DNA from: Lagopus muta
Taxonomy: Eukaryota; Chordata; Aves; Galliformes; Phasianidae
Direction of reading: 5' to 3'
Assembly: GCF_023343835.1 (NCBI RefSeq)
Contig: NC_064437.1
Location: 23,783,001-23,847,000, forward strand
DNA length: 64,000 nt
Shown here: positions 1 through 12,604 of the stretch, piece after piece
Layout: every line of letters starts with the position of its first letter
Position numbering within the stretch: position 1 is the stretch's first letter
Notes under the pieces: generated by a model
Told to the model about the DNA's origin: nothing
What the model saw: the letters and a program-made list of their open reading frames with translations, nothing else
The model's database searches: none
Made by a program: the position numbers and the translations under genes

Positions 1-66
1 TCAAGGAAGTGATGGTAGTACATATAGGTGCACTCAGATTCCCAGCCTGACTAATAATGGTCAGAT

Positions 67-233
67 TTACAAAAACATTTGTAATACTTCAAGCATAACA
101 AGGACAGGTACAAAACCCCGTGCTGCATATTCTGGATCCACTATTTTGACTGCGGCATAGGCAAGATTCACGAGATAGGCGTAGGCGAGATACGTCATGC
201 CTCTTGTCGTCAATGTCATCAGCACCGTTATTT
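67..233 (-). other. Weak candidate terminal exon, unidentified
   Basis: On the minus strand an acceptor-like sequence (TGCTACAG) at 240-234 is followed by 54 open codons ending in TAA at 67-69. The frame begins after two bases, as in a phase 1 exon. The predicted peptide is hydrophobic (ITVLMTLTTRG, then LAYAYLVNLAYAAVKIV and FVPVLVMLEVLQMFL) and the DNA keeps several CpGs. I do not recognise the protein. The first residues loosely resemble the TM2 stretch of Cys-loop receptors, but I give that little weight. No partner exon was found, so it may be a chance frame. Confidence 0.15.
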
Positions 234-2040
234 CTGTAGCAACAACATGCTGGCCTTACACCCACCTCTTGCTAGAAGCATAACAGACAACACCTGTGAA
301 GATAGTCTTCTGATCACCCATCACATTCAGATTGCAAGGAGGAAAACCATCCATATGAACGAGAAGCGAAACGGCGCTCTGCCTCTCCTTTACCAACTTT
401 GAGCCAGCTACCTCAGCAGCCAGATCAGCTGAGCACTTTTGATGGGCTTTTGACCGCTGAGGTAAAAAAATGTCTAAAAATCACATTGCTTATGTACCCA
501 TTATCACAAATATATGAACCTAGGTACAGCCACGCTCTTCCTCTCTATACTTCTTTCGCCCTCAATCTAAGCACAGCTCAGATTTCCTGAGGCAGTAGCA
601 AGAACAGAGCCGGTTATCTTACGCGTCCCAAGACAAGCTGAGGTTAAACTACTCCAATAGCCCGTGTCATTAAGCACTTAATAAAAATGAGTAATGGAGC
701 GCTTGCTGCTCAAAACAGAGGGATGCACTTTTTCATTCAGTAATACAGCGTTCTGATTTTAAAAAATCAATGAGCAGAAACTGAACAGCAAAGTTTTGTT
801 ACCATTAAGCGAGGTATTCTTTATAGGCAAGGCTGGGGCAGCATCGCGATAACTCTCCGAGAGTGCTCCACCAGTTGACTGTTCCGAAATGGGTTGTATT
901 TCCACATTCATTACCTTCCCACATTCATTAACCTACCCACCCCCAGTGACCATCGAACAGGCATGGCCTTATTTTGTGATCTTTGATGTCATCTGGTGTC
1001 CTAGCATTGCGACAGTCCGTCCTCAGTCCTCACTTGTTGTTTGTCTGTTTAATCAATTATTCTGGGCAAAATTCAATTTAAAAAAGAACTGTGCTCTTGC
1101 TTGAGCTAATGATTATAAATGATTATTTTATATGTACATTAACAAAAAAAAAAAACCTCATAACTTGTTTATTTTTTAATTAAATTTAAGTGAGTATGGA
1201 TTATACAAAAGATGCTTTTCGACTCACCTTTCGCATGCAATTAATCATAACTCAAAGTTCAGCTCCTCCTTTCTTCTTATCATCTGACCATCAGAAAAGC
1301 AACGTCAGGTGCACTTTCCAAGAGTCCAGCAAAAGGCTCTTTCAAAGAAATACCAAGTCCTCTCGCAGTGTACTTCAGCTAGCTCAGTGACTGGAAGTTT
1401 GTTGCGTCATTGACTGGAATATGCTGCTGTTCCTAAGGCAGCAACAGCTCACACAAATAATTGTAAGCCCTGTGCTGTTATGTTATTTGTCTCCCAGAGC
1501 AATTCCCTGATTATGTTCGAGTAAACGGAAGCCTTTTGCAAGCTGCAAGACGACCCGTCACCAAACCTGCTCCTTCTCCCAGAGCACACTGCAATATATC
1601 ACACAGTCTCGGCAGGATCTCTGCTGATGGCTGTGAAAATATATCTGTAACAATGTACAATAAGAACATTTGCAGTTCTACAATTATAAATAATACAAAT
1701 GAGTGCAGTCTAACTCTCAGGATTTAAACCTAAGAATGAAACTGCTACGTAGTTTACATGCATTTCATCGCTGTAGGCTTTTCATAGTGCCTGTGTCCAA
1801 CTAAAATCTCACAGAAAGTCTTCCTACCAATTTATAGGACATGGGAACGTAACCCAGAGCAGTGCAGCACAGAAGCGTTTGCAAAGCTCTCCTTCTAATC
1901 CACCTGTCTGTCATTTTCTGGCAGGTATCATTCACCCATTTGGCCATTGGTCACATTGCAGCTCTGGTACTTCCGCCACCATCTTTAGTCATGTTTTCTC
2001 TGAGATCAAAAGGTTTAACAAACGTTCTTTTGCTGGTTGG

Positions 2041-2095
2041 TTTTTGAGGTTTTGGTTTGGTTTGGTTTTTGTTTTTTGGGGTTTTTTTTGGACGA
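2041..2095. repeat. T/G-rich low-complexity tract
   Basis: Runs of GGTTTT and TTTGG units with T and G homopolymers. It borders the CpG island that begins around 2300. Confidence 0.6.
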
Positions 2096-2299
2096 GGGGC
2101 GAGGGAAAGCACATGAAGCACGTGGCAGGGACCTCTCCAAACCGCGTCACTCTGTGTCATCCCATTTGCGTCAAATGCGAAGCGATCCGTTTGAATCGGG
2201 TACGATTATTTAACTTGTTAACGATCCCAACAACGAGGCGAGAAGGAGAAGCGCGTAACAAACTGTAATCTGAAGCGTAAATTCAGTCCGTAATTCAGA

Positions 2300-3550
2300 T
2301 CTGGAGCCCACGTGTCGAGCTGTCAGAGCCCCGGGCCGGCTCTAACGAGACCCAGCCTCGCTAACGAGCGCCAGGTGCCGCGGGGCCGCGCACAGTCGCG
2401 CCTCGTCGGGAGCTCGGGGGCGGAGCTCGCCTCAAAGCCTCTTGAGCTCCGCCGGAGGCGGCTGGGACTCGCGAGGAGGTTCGCGGAGATCCTCGGCTGC
2501 GGGAGATGGAGCGGGTTGTGTTTCTTCATCCTGCTGTAACGCTGCTAGGGCTGAAAAGCAACGCGAGGGGTGGCTTTTAAAAGGAAGCCTTGGGATTCTG
2601 TTTAACGTTCTATGTTGTTGCTTCGTTTTGTTTCAGGCTGTAGCGAGACCGCGCGCAGTAAGGATCAACCCGACACGTGCGCAGTTCCGGAGGTAACGAG
2701 ACAACGGAGGGGGGGAGCCGTCCGATATTCTCACCGCTGTTTTTAGGACCGGTGTAGGGCTGCCGCCGGGCTCTCCCGACTTTTCGGAGCCGGAGTACTG
2801 TCACTGCCCGGTTTCCATCTCATTTTCGGTAGGTGCCGCTGCTCGGTTCCCCGAGTCCCAGCGCAGTGCATTCAGCCCCCCGGGGTTTGTCGGCGGGCGC
2901 TTCGGATCCTCCCGCCGTCATCGGTGGGAGCGAGCGAGACGGGGCCGTATTGTTCAGCCTGTGCGCTGCTGGAGGTGAGAATCAGCACGAAGGGCTGCTA
3001 AAACTGAAGTATGTCTTGCAGGCGGAGCGAGGGTCGCAGCGGAGCCCCTCGTCGGCTCCAGCCGGCGAGCGTTCGGGGTCCCAGGTAAGCGCTCTGTGCT
3101 CGGGGTTTGCGTAGGGCTGCAGCTCAGAGTGCCAGCGAGTAAGACGGGACCGCGCGTGTCCTCCTTCCTTTCCCCCAGTTCTATATAACTTCAGGAGCAC
3201 CATCTCGTGTCCTTTATGGAGATACGGCGGGACAGCTTGCGTGACTGCAGTGCCGCTGCGGATGGCGATGTGCTTTTTAGGCAAGACAGATCGGTGGCGG
3301 AGCCGCGGTTCGCGTTACAGAGCGGGGTGAGGAAGCAGGTAAGACCTTCGTGCAGCTGGCCGTGGCTGCTTCTCGGCTCTGCAGGTCGAGAAGGACGGGA
3401 AGTCTGTGGTCTGGCAGAGGGCGATGAAGATGATGGGGCGCCGGAAGCGTCTCCTTTCCGAGGAATGGATGAGAGACTAACGGGTGCCCGGTGTCCTCCT
3501 CCGGGAATGAGATGATCTCTGCAGAGCCCTTTACAATCCCTGTTCAATCC
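2300..3550. promoter_or_regulatory. Orphan CpG island, probable promoter
   Basis: This stretch is far richer in CpG and GC than the flanks, as expected for an unmethylated vertebrate promoter. On the + strand it holds two textbook splice donors, CCAG|GTAAGC after 3084 and GCAG|GTAAGA after 3338. A pyrimidine-rich acceptor (TTTCCCCCAG) ends near 3178. This fits alternative non-coding first exons of a rightward transcript. Several open frames cross the island, but their Arg/Ser/Pro-rich composition is what GC-rich DNA gives by chance. Which gene it serves is unknown. The F13B-like exons at 12.4 kb are the nearest + strand exons, but F13B is not known to me as a CpG-island gene. A promoter for a non-coding RNA is equally possible. 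Confidence 0.6.
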
Positions 3551-6500
3551 TTAAGCTCTGTGGTTCTGATATTGCTGCAGGGTGAGGGTGAGGTGTGGGG
3601 GTCTTTCACAGTATCAGTGACCTAAATAGACAGATGGTTACAAAGGAGTTAGGTTGATGCTCCTGGTGACTTTTACCAACTACTGCTAGGAAAAAAGTCT
3701 ACTAGGAAACTAAAAAAAATTGAAATGCTTAGGAGTCTTCCTTTCCTGAGATCTAGAATAAGGCCAAAACAGTCTTATGTTTTTGTAGGAATGCGATAAA
3801 TTATCTCCTTGTGGGGATAAGGTTTTACTTGCATTTAAGGCAATGCCTTGTAATGTGCACCAAATTGAATTAGTGGGCATGCAACATTAAAAATTTTACA
3901 TTTTAAAATTGGTAAAATTAGGCCTCCCTTTTAAGAGGTGTCTTTCACTTCATTTGTCTTGTTGCTGAAGCAAAGCTGTGTAGGAGGACTCGAGCTACTC
4001 TGTGCTTGTTGCAAGGTATGCCCCAAAAATGCTGGTAGCAACAGTGTTTGCTTCTGTGTGCTTCTGGGAAGCAGGTGATGATGCATCCATTTTACAGATC
4101 AATTACCAGCTCAGTGCAGTTGTTTGGAAAGAGTGTTTCTGCTCAAAGTAGAAATGCTCTGCTTTACGTGTAGCAATAAGTATGGAATATCTGTACTAAA
4201 ATGAAAGAGTTAGAACGTAGTGAGCTGAAGTTTCTCGGGTGGAGTGGATGCCTGTCTTCAACTTAAACTTAAAAAGAATCCTTACCACAAATAAAGGGAT
4301 GCACCAGCATTTCTGTGCTCTGGACTTACTTCCTTGCTGCTAACATGAGCTTACTTGTCTTGGGGAATAAAAAAGAGGAGATGAGTTACCTCTTCTGTGA
4401 TCAGCCAGTTAGTGCTTGATGTTCTGGAAAAGATTCAGAAGCCAGACCTAAATCAAGGAGAAAAAATTTTAGATTATCTGCTCAAAACCACAATTCATCA
4501 GACTTACTTTAGTCACTGACTGAAGACACCGAGTATGCTTCCAGTATCTTCTAACAGCTGAATTTCTGAATAGCAGCGTTTCTTGAATTTGGTAGAGCAT
4601 TCCAAGCTTGAAGGCAGGTGTGCATCCTGAAAGCAGAAAGGCAGTGAATGTCTCACAATAAAAAAAAACTCTGGTTTCCTTTCTTTAAGATTAGCTCACT
4701 GAGAATTCTCTGGTTTCTTGCTCGGTAACTCCAATTAGTGCATTGTGATCAAAGCCTTTGTGTCAAATCTCAGTGAGTTAGTTTCTGCAAACCTTCATCC
4801 CACACTGAGGATAAACTCTAATGCAAACAACAAATATCCTATTCTGCATTTACTCTTTTACCAAAAGAAAAGCAACTGTATTTGGATTTTACCTTTGCAT
4901 TAAATGTATGTCCAGGCTCTCTGAGTGTGTTCCTCCATCAGTGAATAGTCAAAAGGATTTCCTTTGAAATTCTTTTAAGACAAATCATATATAGAAGCCC
5001 TAATTCTTAATTTATGTGGGTTGGGTGACAAAGAACATCATCTTTGTTTATACTGAGCACTGATCTCTAATCACAGAGCACGTGAGGGAGGAAGTTCTGA
5101 CCTTTTCCATATTCAAGTGTGGTAATCATGCACATAACCATCTCACTTGTGCATTGACTTGAGTAACCAAACAGAAGATAAATCCCTCCCTGCAAGCATA
5201 CGGCATGCATGACAAACTATGGTGGTTTTTTTTCTATTTGAAAAGCAATAAAAATAAACTGTACAATGCCAGTATAGGTTTCTTAAACTTCTTTACGTGC
5301 TTCTGTGGTTCATAGGTTCTGAAGTACTTGACCCAACAAGAACCAGGGGTAGAAGGAAGAAAAGTGAGGAAACTGCAAGGGGTTGAGATGTGATCTCACA
5401 AACCTTACTGCTTACACTGTAAGCTGTTTAGATGACCAGGCCATGCTGGCCTCAGAAAATTTGGCAGAACTGCTTATCCTTCTAACCATGTTTCCTAAGA
5501 GACAAGATCCCACAGACTTGGTGAGCCTAGCAAAAAAGCACAAGAATGGGTCAAACGACTCTCGAGGAAGAAAAATGAGCCTGCTGGCACTGCTGGGGAA
5601 ACAGCCAGGCTGACTTGCTTTTTTTTTTATAGTTTTAAATGGATAAAACTGATAAAGTAAGATGGTCAAACAAAAGTACATTCATGAAGTCGTTGTCTGA
5701 CTTGCTGAACCCTTATCTCGGTTCTTTATGGTGAGTTAGGATATCAGATCTGAGGTTTTACATACAAAAGCTGCAGGCACAATTTGCTTGATTCCAAAAT
5801 GGGGCAGTTATCTACTTCACAAAAGACATTTAATTGCTGTATCCTTAACAACAAACTGGCTTCCAGCTAAGCTGAGTGCCAGTCATGAGTTTGCAATGGC
5901 AATTTTTTTACCCTCCAACTCAGAACTCAGTGTGCTTTGCTTTACTTATCTTTCTAAAAAAGAAAACAAAACTAGGGAAAATCCTTTTTTTGCAGCCCAG
6001 AACGTTAACACCACACTACATTCTCTGCTTTGAGAATTCTTAGTTTTAATTACCCCTCAGAAGAGCCATGCTGTTAAGAAGGCCTGCCTGCAAAACCCAA
6101 GAATTTCAGAAGTTTTTTTAGAAAGGTGAATTCTCCTTTAAGATTTTTCAGGGATTACAAGGCTGAAGATTTTTTCCCTATCAAATGGCTTTGCTTAGAA
6201 TTAGACCGATGCTTTCCTGTGACACTGTGAATAACCATGTGCTCAGATAAGCGTTTATTTAACAACACCATTCTGCCATCATCACCCTGTGTGGTTTCTT
6301 TACTCTACAAACCAGTTACCACGTTGTCCAGGAGCATTTATTGCCTTACAGGAACAAAGTGAAGTTTTAGCTTTTAAGAAGAGTACAAATTGCTTAGAAA
6401 TAAATAATCACTTGGGAAAAGAAAAATCTAAACGTAACTGAAAAGACAATCTAATGCCTAGCAGCCCAGGCATTAACTACCAGAAAGACATTTCAGCTCC

Positions 6501-7984
6501 TTACTTTCCCACTTGTTTTTGCAGGATGTTTGAGCTCTTGTATTTTCGCATTCAGTAACCTTAAACATTAAATTGCTCAAGTTCTCCATGTGGTGCAAAA
6601 CAGCCCGGGTAGCAGATGTTTTTTGTCCTCCTCAGACCAGTATAATAATGATTCCACATATATATCCAATAGGGCCAGAACTTGTATTCGCATCATCCTC
6701 TCCACGACCGCCCAGATAACTTTATGAATGGGCGAATGGCCAACTAGGGAATAATGGGAGCTAAGAATTTTACCTGCTGAGAGAAAAAAAAAAAAAAAAA
6801 GAAATCAAGCTGTTTCAGTGGGGTGCTAAAATTCACTTGTATTTACTTGTCCTCACTCCCTTTGTCTCCATCGCAGAAGCAAACCTCTGTGTCTGTCCTC
6901 CAGTTTCACAGAAGACAAGACTGAAGTGAGTGCTTTGAATGTGGTTTTCCAAATGTTGAATTACCATATTAACCAGTTTCTCTCTCGAGCTAAAGAGAGT
7001 CAGATCTACATTTTTCCCCTGTCTAGAAGAATTCCTCATCCACCTTGCAGGTAATTTTTAGGAACTTCAACCAAGTGGCAGAAGTATTCACCTTCAGAGA
7101 ACAATTCCTACCCTTTGAAGTGTCCTTAATCTTAATGAGGTGTTCAAGTACAAACCCTAGTCCCTATAAGGTGCAAAGCCTGTTGGATGAGGCCATGCAG
7201 GGTTCGGGTACCAGCACACTTATCTGTCAAGACTTGATACTGAATGAAACAGATTCTCCTGTAAGGAGAGAGCTGCTCCTCTGAGCGATTGTTTCTGAAC
7301 AGCATATAGAATCGTGAATACAGTAAACAACAACAAAGTAACACTAAGTAGAAAATGAGTTCCAATACTAAAAGCCCCATCATCATGAAATCTACTGGAA
7401 AAAAATAAGACCTAACACTCTCCTTGGCTCTTCTTTTCCCATGCCAATAGGAATAAAGTCAGCCGAGCAGCATTATTTCAGACAGGTTCCATTTCTGCAA
7501 CATTTTATATGTTTCACAGCTTTCAGTTACTCAGGCAGAGGAGGCTAACTATGAAATTACTACAGAAAATAATAAAGCAGTCCATGTACAGAAGAAAAAA
7601 ATATATATATTCGCAAATGCTGAGATAGAAAGAAGCATATGAGGAACTCTTTAACGATGCCTTTCTGAGAGCAGTACAGTTCTGTTCCCAGCATTAGAAA
7701 CCAAGCAGAGGAGGCACGAGACCAGTGTGTGACAGTGCAGTGACCTGCTGGGGAAAAAAACAAGGCAAAAGAAGGAAAGTGTAACAGCTGAGGAAACAGG
7801 GACACGTAACCTGGGAAGAATATACGGATGCTTTCCAGACATGCAGAGATGAGTAAACCAACACGCAGATGAAACTGAACTTAGCAGGAGACTTAAAAAA
7901 TAACAAAAAGCAATTTCTACAGATACGCTGGTCAGAAGACGAAGGCCAAGGGAAGCGTACTGCCTCTGATAAGTGAGAAAAGGG
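3551..7984. other. Unassigned intergenic or intronic DNA
   Basis: AT-rich sequence without a gene I can support. Open frames at 5383-5613 (+) and 7144-7386 (-) show no family resemblance and lack convincing splice context. A short A-run lies at about 6784-6800. If the CpG island starts a rightward transcript, this is probably intron. Confidence 0.4.
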
Positions 7985-8285
7985 AATGACAGACATAGGG
8001 AAGGTGCTCAGCGAGTCCTTCAGCCCAATCTTTGATGGCAGTCAGGCTTTCCATATCTCGTGTCCCTAAACCTCTAGATGGGGAATGGCAGAGCAAAACC
8101 CCTCCCGCTGTAAGAGAGGAGCGAGTCTGAGACCACCTGAAAAGACTTAATGAGTACGAGTCTATGGGGTGTGATAACATGCACCCCAGGGTCCTGAGGG
8201 GACTGATGATACAACTGCTGTGCTACTCTCCATTGTATTTGATGGCTCTCAGGAAAGTCCACTTTGACTGGAAGAACATCACAGC
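7985..8285 (+). mobile_element. CR1 LINE fragment, reverse transcriptase region
   Basis: Conceptual + strand translation gives pieces such as SESFSPIFDGSQAF and, further on, MGCDNMHPRVLRGL. These match the CR1 ORF2 segment that normally reads like FFASVFTGSQ...MGPDGMHPRVLREL, upstream of the reverse transcriptase core. In-frame stops and substitutions show an old, inactive copy. It lacks the usual CR1 3' end, so it is an internal fragment. Confidence 0.6.
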
Positions 8286-8731
8286 AAAGCGAATGAATGC
8301 CAAGCTGTAACCTCGATAAAGAACCATTGCCTGTGCCACATCCAAATGGACTGACACAACCAGGGTGGTATCCTGCACAGCTCTCTATTTTCTAGGCATC
8401 TCCTTATCAAGAGCAACTTGATTTTACAAGCTGCAAGAAAGAGCTCGCTGACAGATCTGAGAGGCTTGGGCTCAGTCAGTTCAGACACACTGTCCTTCAC
8501 ATGCCTGCAGTAAACACGTGGGGAGGGTTCACGATTTCTCACTGCCTACAATACTGTGCAGCACAGGTACTTTTCCAGAAGAGACGCCTACGATGTCCAC
8601 TGCAGCACTCACCACTAAGGTGAGTGAACGTTCAACCCACAATGAACTGCTCCTTTTCTTTGGCTTTACTCTAATCTTTACACAACAATATTAAAAACAA
8701 AAAAATTCAAAACACTGCCACAGAAAGTTAC

Positions 8732-8908
8732 CTGATACACGTCCCCATAGTTTTCGATGTCTCCACTTCCAGGATGAGATTTGCCACCATAGAAATCCCA
8801 GGCAGAGTTGGGCACAGCAGGAAACCCTCTGTTCCCTGTGTTGAATAGCTCCCACAGGTGGCTGAGCCACCCCAGATCCGCATGTGTGATTGACACATAA
8901 ATACAAAT
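8732..8908 (-). other. Possible 177-bp exon, unidentified
   Basis: On the minus strand a good acceptor (CTACTTTTCCAG) is followed by 177 bp and then a donor (TATCAG|GTAACT). All three frames are open across it. The phase 0 frame has protein-like composition (GNRGFPAVPNSAWDFYGG, then SGDIENYGDVYQ). The other two are richer in Cys and Trp. I do not recognise any of the three. The length equals that of the factor H-like exon at 15,379-15,555, but the sushi cysteine pattern is absent. It could be an exon of an unrecognised gene or part of an old repeat. Confidence 0.25.
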
Positions 8909-11900
8909 CTGGAAAAGTAGTGGTTGCATTTTAGTATGCATTGTGATGCTGTCGAAGCAACAGCCAGAGCTTTACCGCGCTGCTGTTAATTTGACCTTTT
9001 ATCCCTCTCCCTTTATGCTCCATTTAACCCTGCTTTGAGAATAGGAGCAGTAAATTTGTACCACTGAAACTGCCTTTCTGTGATGCTAGAATGGGATGGT
9101 AATAGCAGAGTGGCAAAGTCTTTGGCCAAAGTACATGAGAATGAATCCAAATGCAGCAGCCACAAATGTAGAAGGCAAGGAAAAGAGCTGCTCAGCTTTG
9201 GAAGGCCACAGGTAGAGAGGAATCACTGGAAATAGATGCCCTTACCTCCACTGCCAACCCTTAAATGAGGTCTGGGAAGGGGTGGATCCTGGCTCCACCC
9301 CTTCTGGTCAGTCAGGTTTCATTGCATACACCTGAGCATCCCTTGGTCAGCCCTGCCTTCCCACCAGGTGCTCAATCACTGCTTCAGGCTGTGACTTAGC
9401 ATTTCCTCTACACCTTCTCAGTGTATCAATTACAGATTTTCCAGGCACTTTCTCCAACATTGTTGCTTCTGGTCACCTTGACTCTGAACTCCTTTTCACT
9501 GTCCTAGACAGTGGTTTAAGAAAAAGTCAGTATGTGAGATAAGAATATTGATTCATTTCCATTCTGAATTGCATTTAAAGCTATTTTGTTTATTTTCTCT
9601 CAGCACAGCTGTGAGCTTTTTCTCGTTTTCCTCCTCAGTTTCCCTACTGTGATCAGTACTGTATTATTACAACCTGGGCAGTAAAAGCATTAGATATAAT
9701 GTTTTACCAGTGCCTCTGATTTCAGCACATACACTCATGGGCAAGCAAACTAATTTCTTGTTTACTAATGCAGCTAAAGAACATTTTACTATTGACGTTA
9801 GATCTGTACAAAAGAAAAGTTATTTGTGGAGAAAGTAATAAATACTTATTGCAATAACGTTTATGAATTAATCACAGCTTCTTCTTGTTAAAAAAAAAAT
9901 CAAGATTTCAACTTATATCAATTCAATTTTCTTACAGAAGAAAAAAAACCACGCTGTGATGCAGTACAAATCGAACTTGAAGTTCCCTGGGTGTCTGCAT
10001 AAATTTCAGATTTATATAATGGAATTTTGCATCACAAATTAGCATTTGTCAGGTTATTTCAGCAGACAGAGGAAAACAGCAGCCACCCCAGCTCCCCTGC
10101 GGTGCTTACTGGGCCACACGGGAAAAGGGTTCCGCCTCATCGTTAGCGTGCAAGTGAAAGAAATAATTTGTACTTTTCCAAGGATTCTTTGGGATTTCCA
10201 TTAGTCTGTGGTGCATCATGTGACCGTCACATATATACAGTCAAGGAGTGGAAGAAGTCCTGTCCACCGTTTACTAAACCTGCGACATTGAAGAAACCCA
10301 TGCAGACTTTCAGATGTACAAAGAAGTCTTGAGTACGTATTTGCTCATTATAAAAAAAAACAGCTTCTGAGTCGATCATCAATATGATTAATAACACAGT
10401 AAGCACCTGGTTATTTCCTTTACACATGTCAGGTGTTATTTAGCATGTTTAGTAAAGTCAGATTTGAATTTAATGCACCGAACTGGTTGGAAAGACATGA
10501 AACGCGTAAAAGTAGTGATCAGAGTTCACTTCTAAGGTTTCCTTTTTCCATTTAAGAAAACTTCGTTAACATTTTTCTTATCACATGCGATGGAAAATAC
10601 GGCAAATACTTTTTACTTACTTAACTAGGAAGGAATAAGAAAAAGAATGGAATGCTTTTGCACACCCTTGTTCCTAACAGCTTAAAATTGAGGCTCATTC
10701 ATCTGCTTTCAACAAACAGTACAGAACGCCTGTAAAAACAACTCATTTAATTTAATTAATCTAACTTTTTTAGACAACAGCGTTGTTCCATTTTGCTTTG
10801 CTTAAAAGAAAGGTGGATGGCTGTGCTACGGAACCTAAGGACAAGAAAGAGCAGTGGCTACGTGGTTACGTTCTCATTAATATTAGGGCCTCCAGAATGA
10901 ATTAGAGATAGAATGCAAAGGAGTGCATGGCAAGGAATTTTTAATTTCTTCTTGCTGCGGCCAAGGTAAATAGTAACCTGATAATAGAATGCCCTTTAAA
11001 CTTGGAACTGAAGAGGTTCTAATGGGGAAAGTGGTCAACAGGTTTAAATTATTCCATTCAGTTTGTCACCTTGCTTTACTGCTGTGTAACAAGTTCAATC
11101 CCATTTACTGATATACAGTATGTCCAGTGGGAGTAGAGTTCTGCACTTCTAGTTGTGGTTTGTGAAGACATAAAACAAAAATACAGTTTTTGGTGAAGTA
11201 ACTTGAGTTACAAAACACTCTGGGCATTACAGCGCTTGTGAATAGGATTGAAAATTCAGTTATCATTTACAGAAGTGATAGTCGGGGAGTTTGTGAAGAT
11301 GATGGAAACTATTGATGGGGTCAGTACTGAAAATGAGATTTAAAAGCTGTCTTTTCTTCCTAGTTATGATGAATTCAAGCAAACTCTTTGCAGAAGACAA
11401 AAACACTGAATTCTTCTGCTGATAAATATACATCGAATCTAGAACGTGGAGATGAAGTTTCTAAGGCGGAGTATCTTTCGTATCTTGACCAAGAATAAAG
11501 ACTGCTTTTAAATACAGTTTTGTTGCAAGATGGCTGATAATCATGGATCAATTGTTGCTGCTTATCTGAGCTACAGATTCACTCGTACACTTCAAAGCTG
11601 TATAACAGAAAGGTCCAGATTTCTTTTCAGAAGAGTTTTCTCGGGAAATGTATCTGAGCTATTTTGGGGCATTACACAAATGGAAATTTGCCCTCCTAGA
11701 CATTAGGTATGCTGGTACATCTCAGTAATTGGGCTGTCCTGGCTAACCATCGAGCACAAGAGCGGAAGTTAAATGGTGCCTGCAGAAGTTACCCTCGGAT
11801 GGTGTTTCACATTTCCTATCCCTGTTTTCAGTACCGATTGAAATACCTGGGTCTGTCTAGAACGCATCCTGCTTGAACTGCGTCTTCTGTTCTTAACCTC

Positions 11901-12403
11901 CCTTCCTTCAGCGAGTCGTCTTCTATATTACCTCCTGCTGGTTTGCCATGCTGAATGAGCAGCTATTGCATAGCTAATTCTTGATGCCATTTCCACTTCA
12001 CTTTGGTCTGTGCATCAGAACTGTTTTTAAGTAGAAGGTGCTCGTGCGTACGTCTTCTAGGCTACAGAGAGTTAAATAAACGTGCCCTGCATCCATTTTG
12101 CCCATTTTGTTCATAGTAGGAAGTTTAATTCCACAGGTTGTATTTCTGTGGACTTAAAGAACATAGGCAGATATTTTCGATATGTCCGTGTGTGTTATAA
12201 GACTCTTCACACCAAGGATGAGGTTTAGTAAAAAAATACAGTATGATAGCATTAGAATAATACTTTCTTCTTTAACAGTGACAGCCAAATACACCAGCTT
12301 TGACCTTGTAAGCAGCATTTCATTCCCTTTCTGTTTTTAAACAAATACATTCTCAGATGGGATGAGAGTTTTATTGAGAAATACACGTGTTGTGTCTTTG
12401 CAG
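8909..12403. other. Unassigned AT-rich DNA upstream of the F13B-like exons
   Basis: No gene or recognisable repeat that I can support. The F13B family has a separate short exon for the signal peptide before the first sushi exon. I could not find a convincing one here. Confidence 0.4.
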
Positions 12404-12604
12404 AAAAACTTTGTGATTTGCCACTTGTAGAAGATGGAAGGATTACCCCATGTTATTACAATTTCAAAGGTTGCTATTTCCTTATGCATAAAGGAAGAAA
12501 CCTTTCCTATTCTTGCGTGGCTGGTTATACAACTGAAACCGGGACTCAAGACAGAAGAATTACTTGTACAGAAAAAGGATGGTCTCCAGTGCCACAATGC
12601 TACA
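12404..12604 (+). CDS. F13B-like exon, sushi domain 1
   Basis: A 201-bp phase 1-1 exon bounded by TTTGCAG at 12,397-12,403 and donor A|GTGAG after 12,604. It encodes one sushi (CCP) domain. Visible features are CDLPLVEDGRI at the start, SYSCVAGYTTETG in the middle and CTEKGWSPVPQC at the end. From memory, the best match is the first domain of coagulation factor XIII B chain, which has GFPHVENGRI, FFCLAGYTTESG and CTTEGWSPEPRC at these places. That plasma carrier protein of ten sushi domains stabilises the factor XIII A subunit. Two extra cysteines (TPCYYN and KGCYF) replace residues that are not cysteine in human F13B. The next unit follows after a 460-bp intron. No signal-peptide exon was found upstream and domain 3 is broken, so a pseudogene or truncated paralogue is likely. 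Confidence 0.8.

Larger units (their letters stand above)
1..2300. other. AT-rich region, no firm gene
   Basis: I see no gene that I can support firmly here. Short open frames exist but none resembles a known family. One weak minus-strand candidate exon (67-233) is listed separately. A T/G-rich low-complexity stretch lies at about 2041-2095, just before the CpG island. Confidence 0.5.

Noticed and set aside
5383-5613. Open frame of 76 codons on the + strand
   Set aside because: No family resemblance, no splice context and a composition expected from chance.
10250-10340. Sushi-like SCPPF...FRC fragment on the + strand
   Set aside because: Only two cysteines, no Trp and no convincing splice sites.
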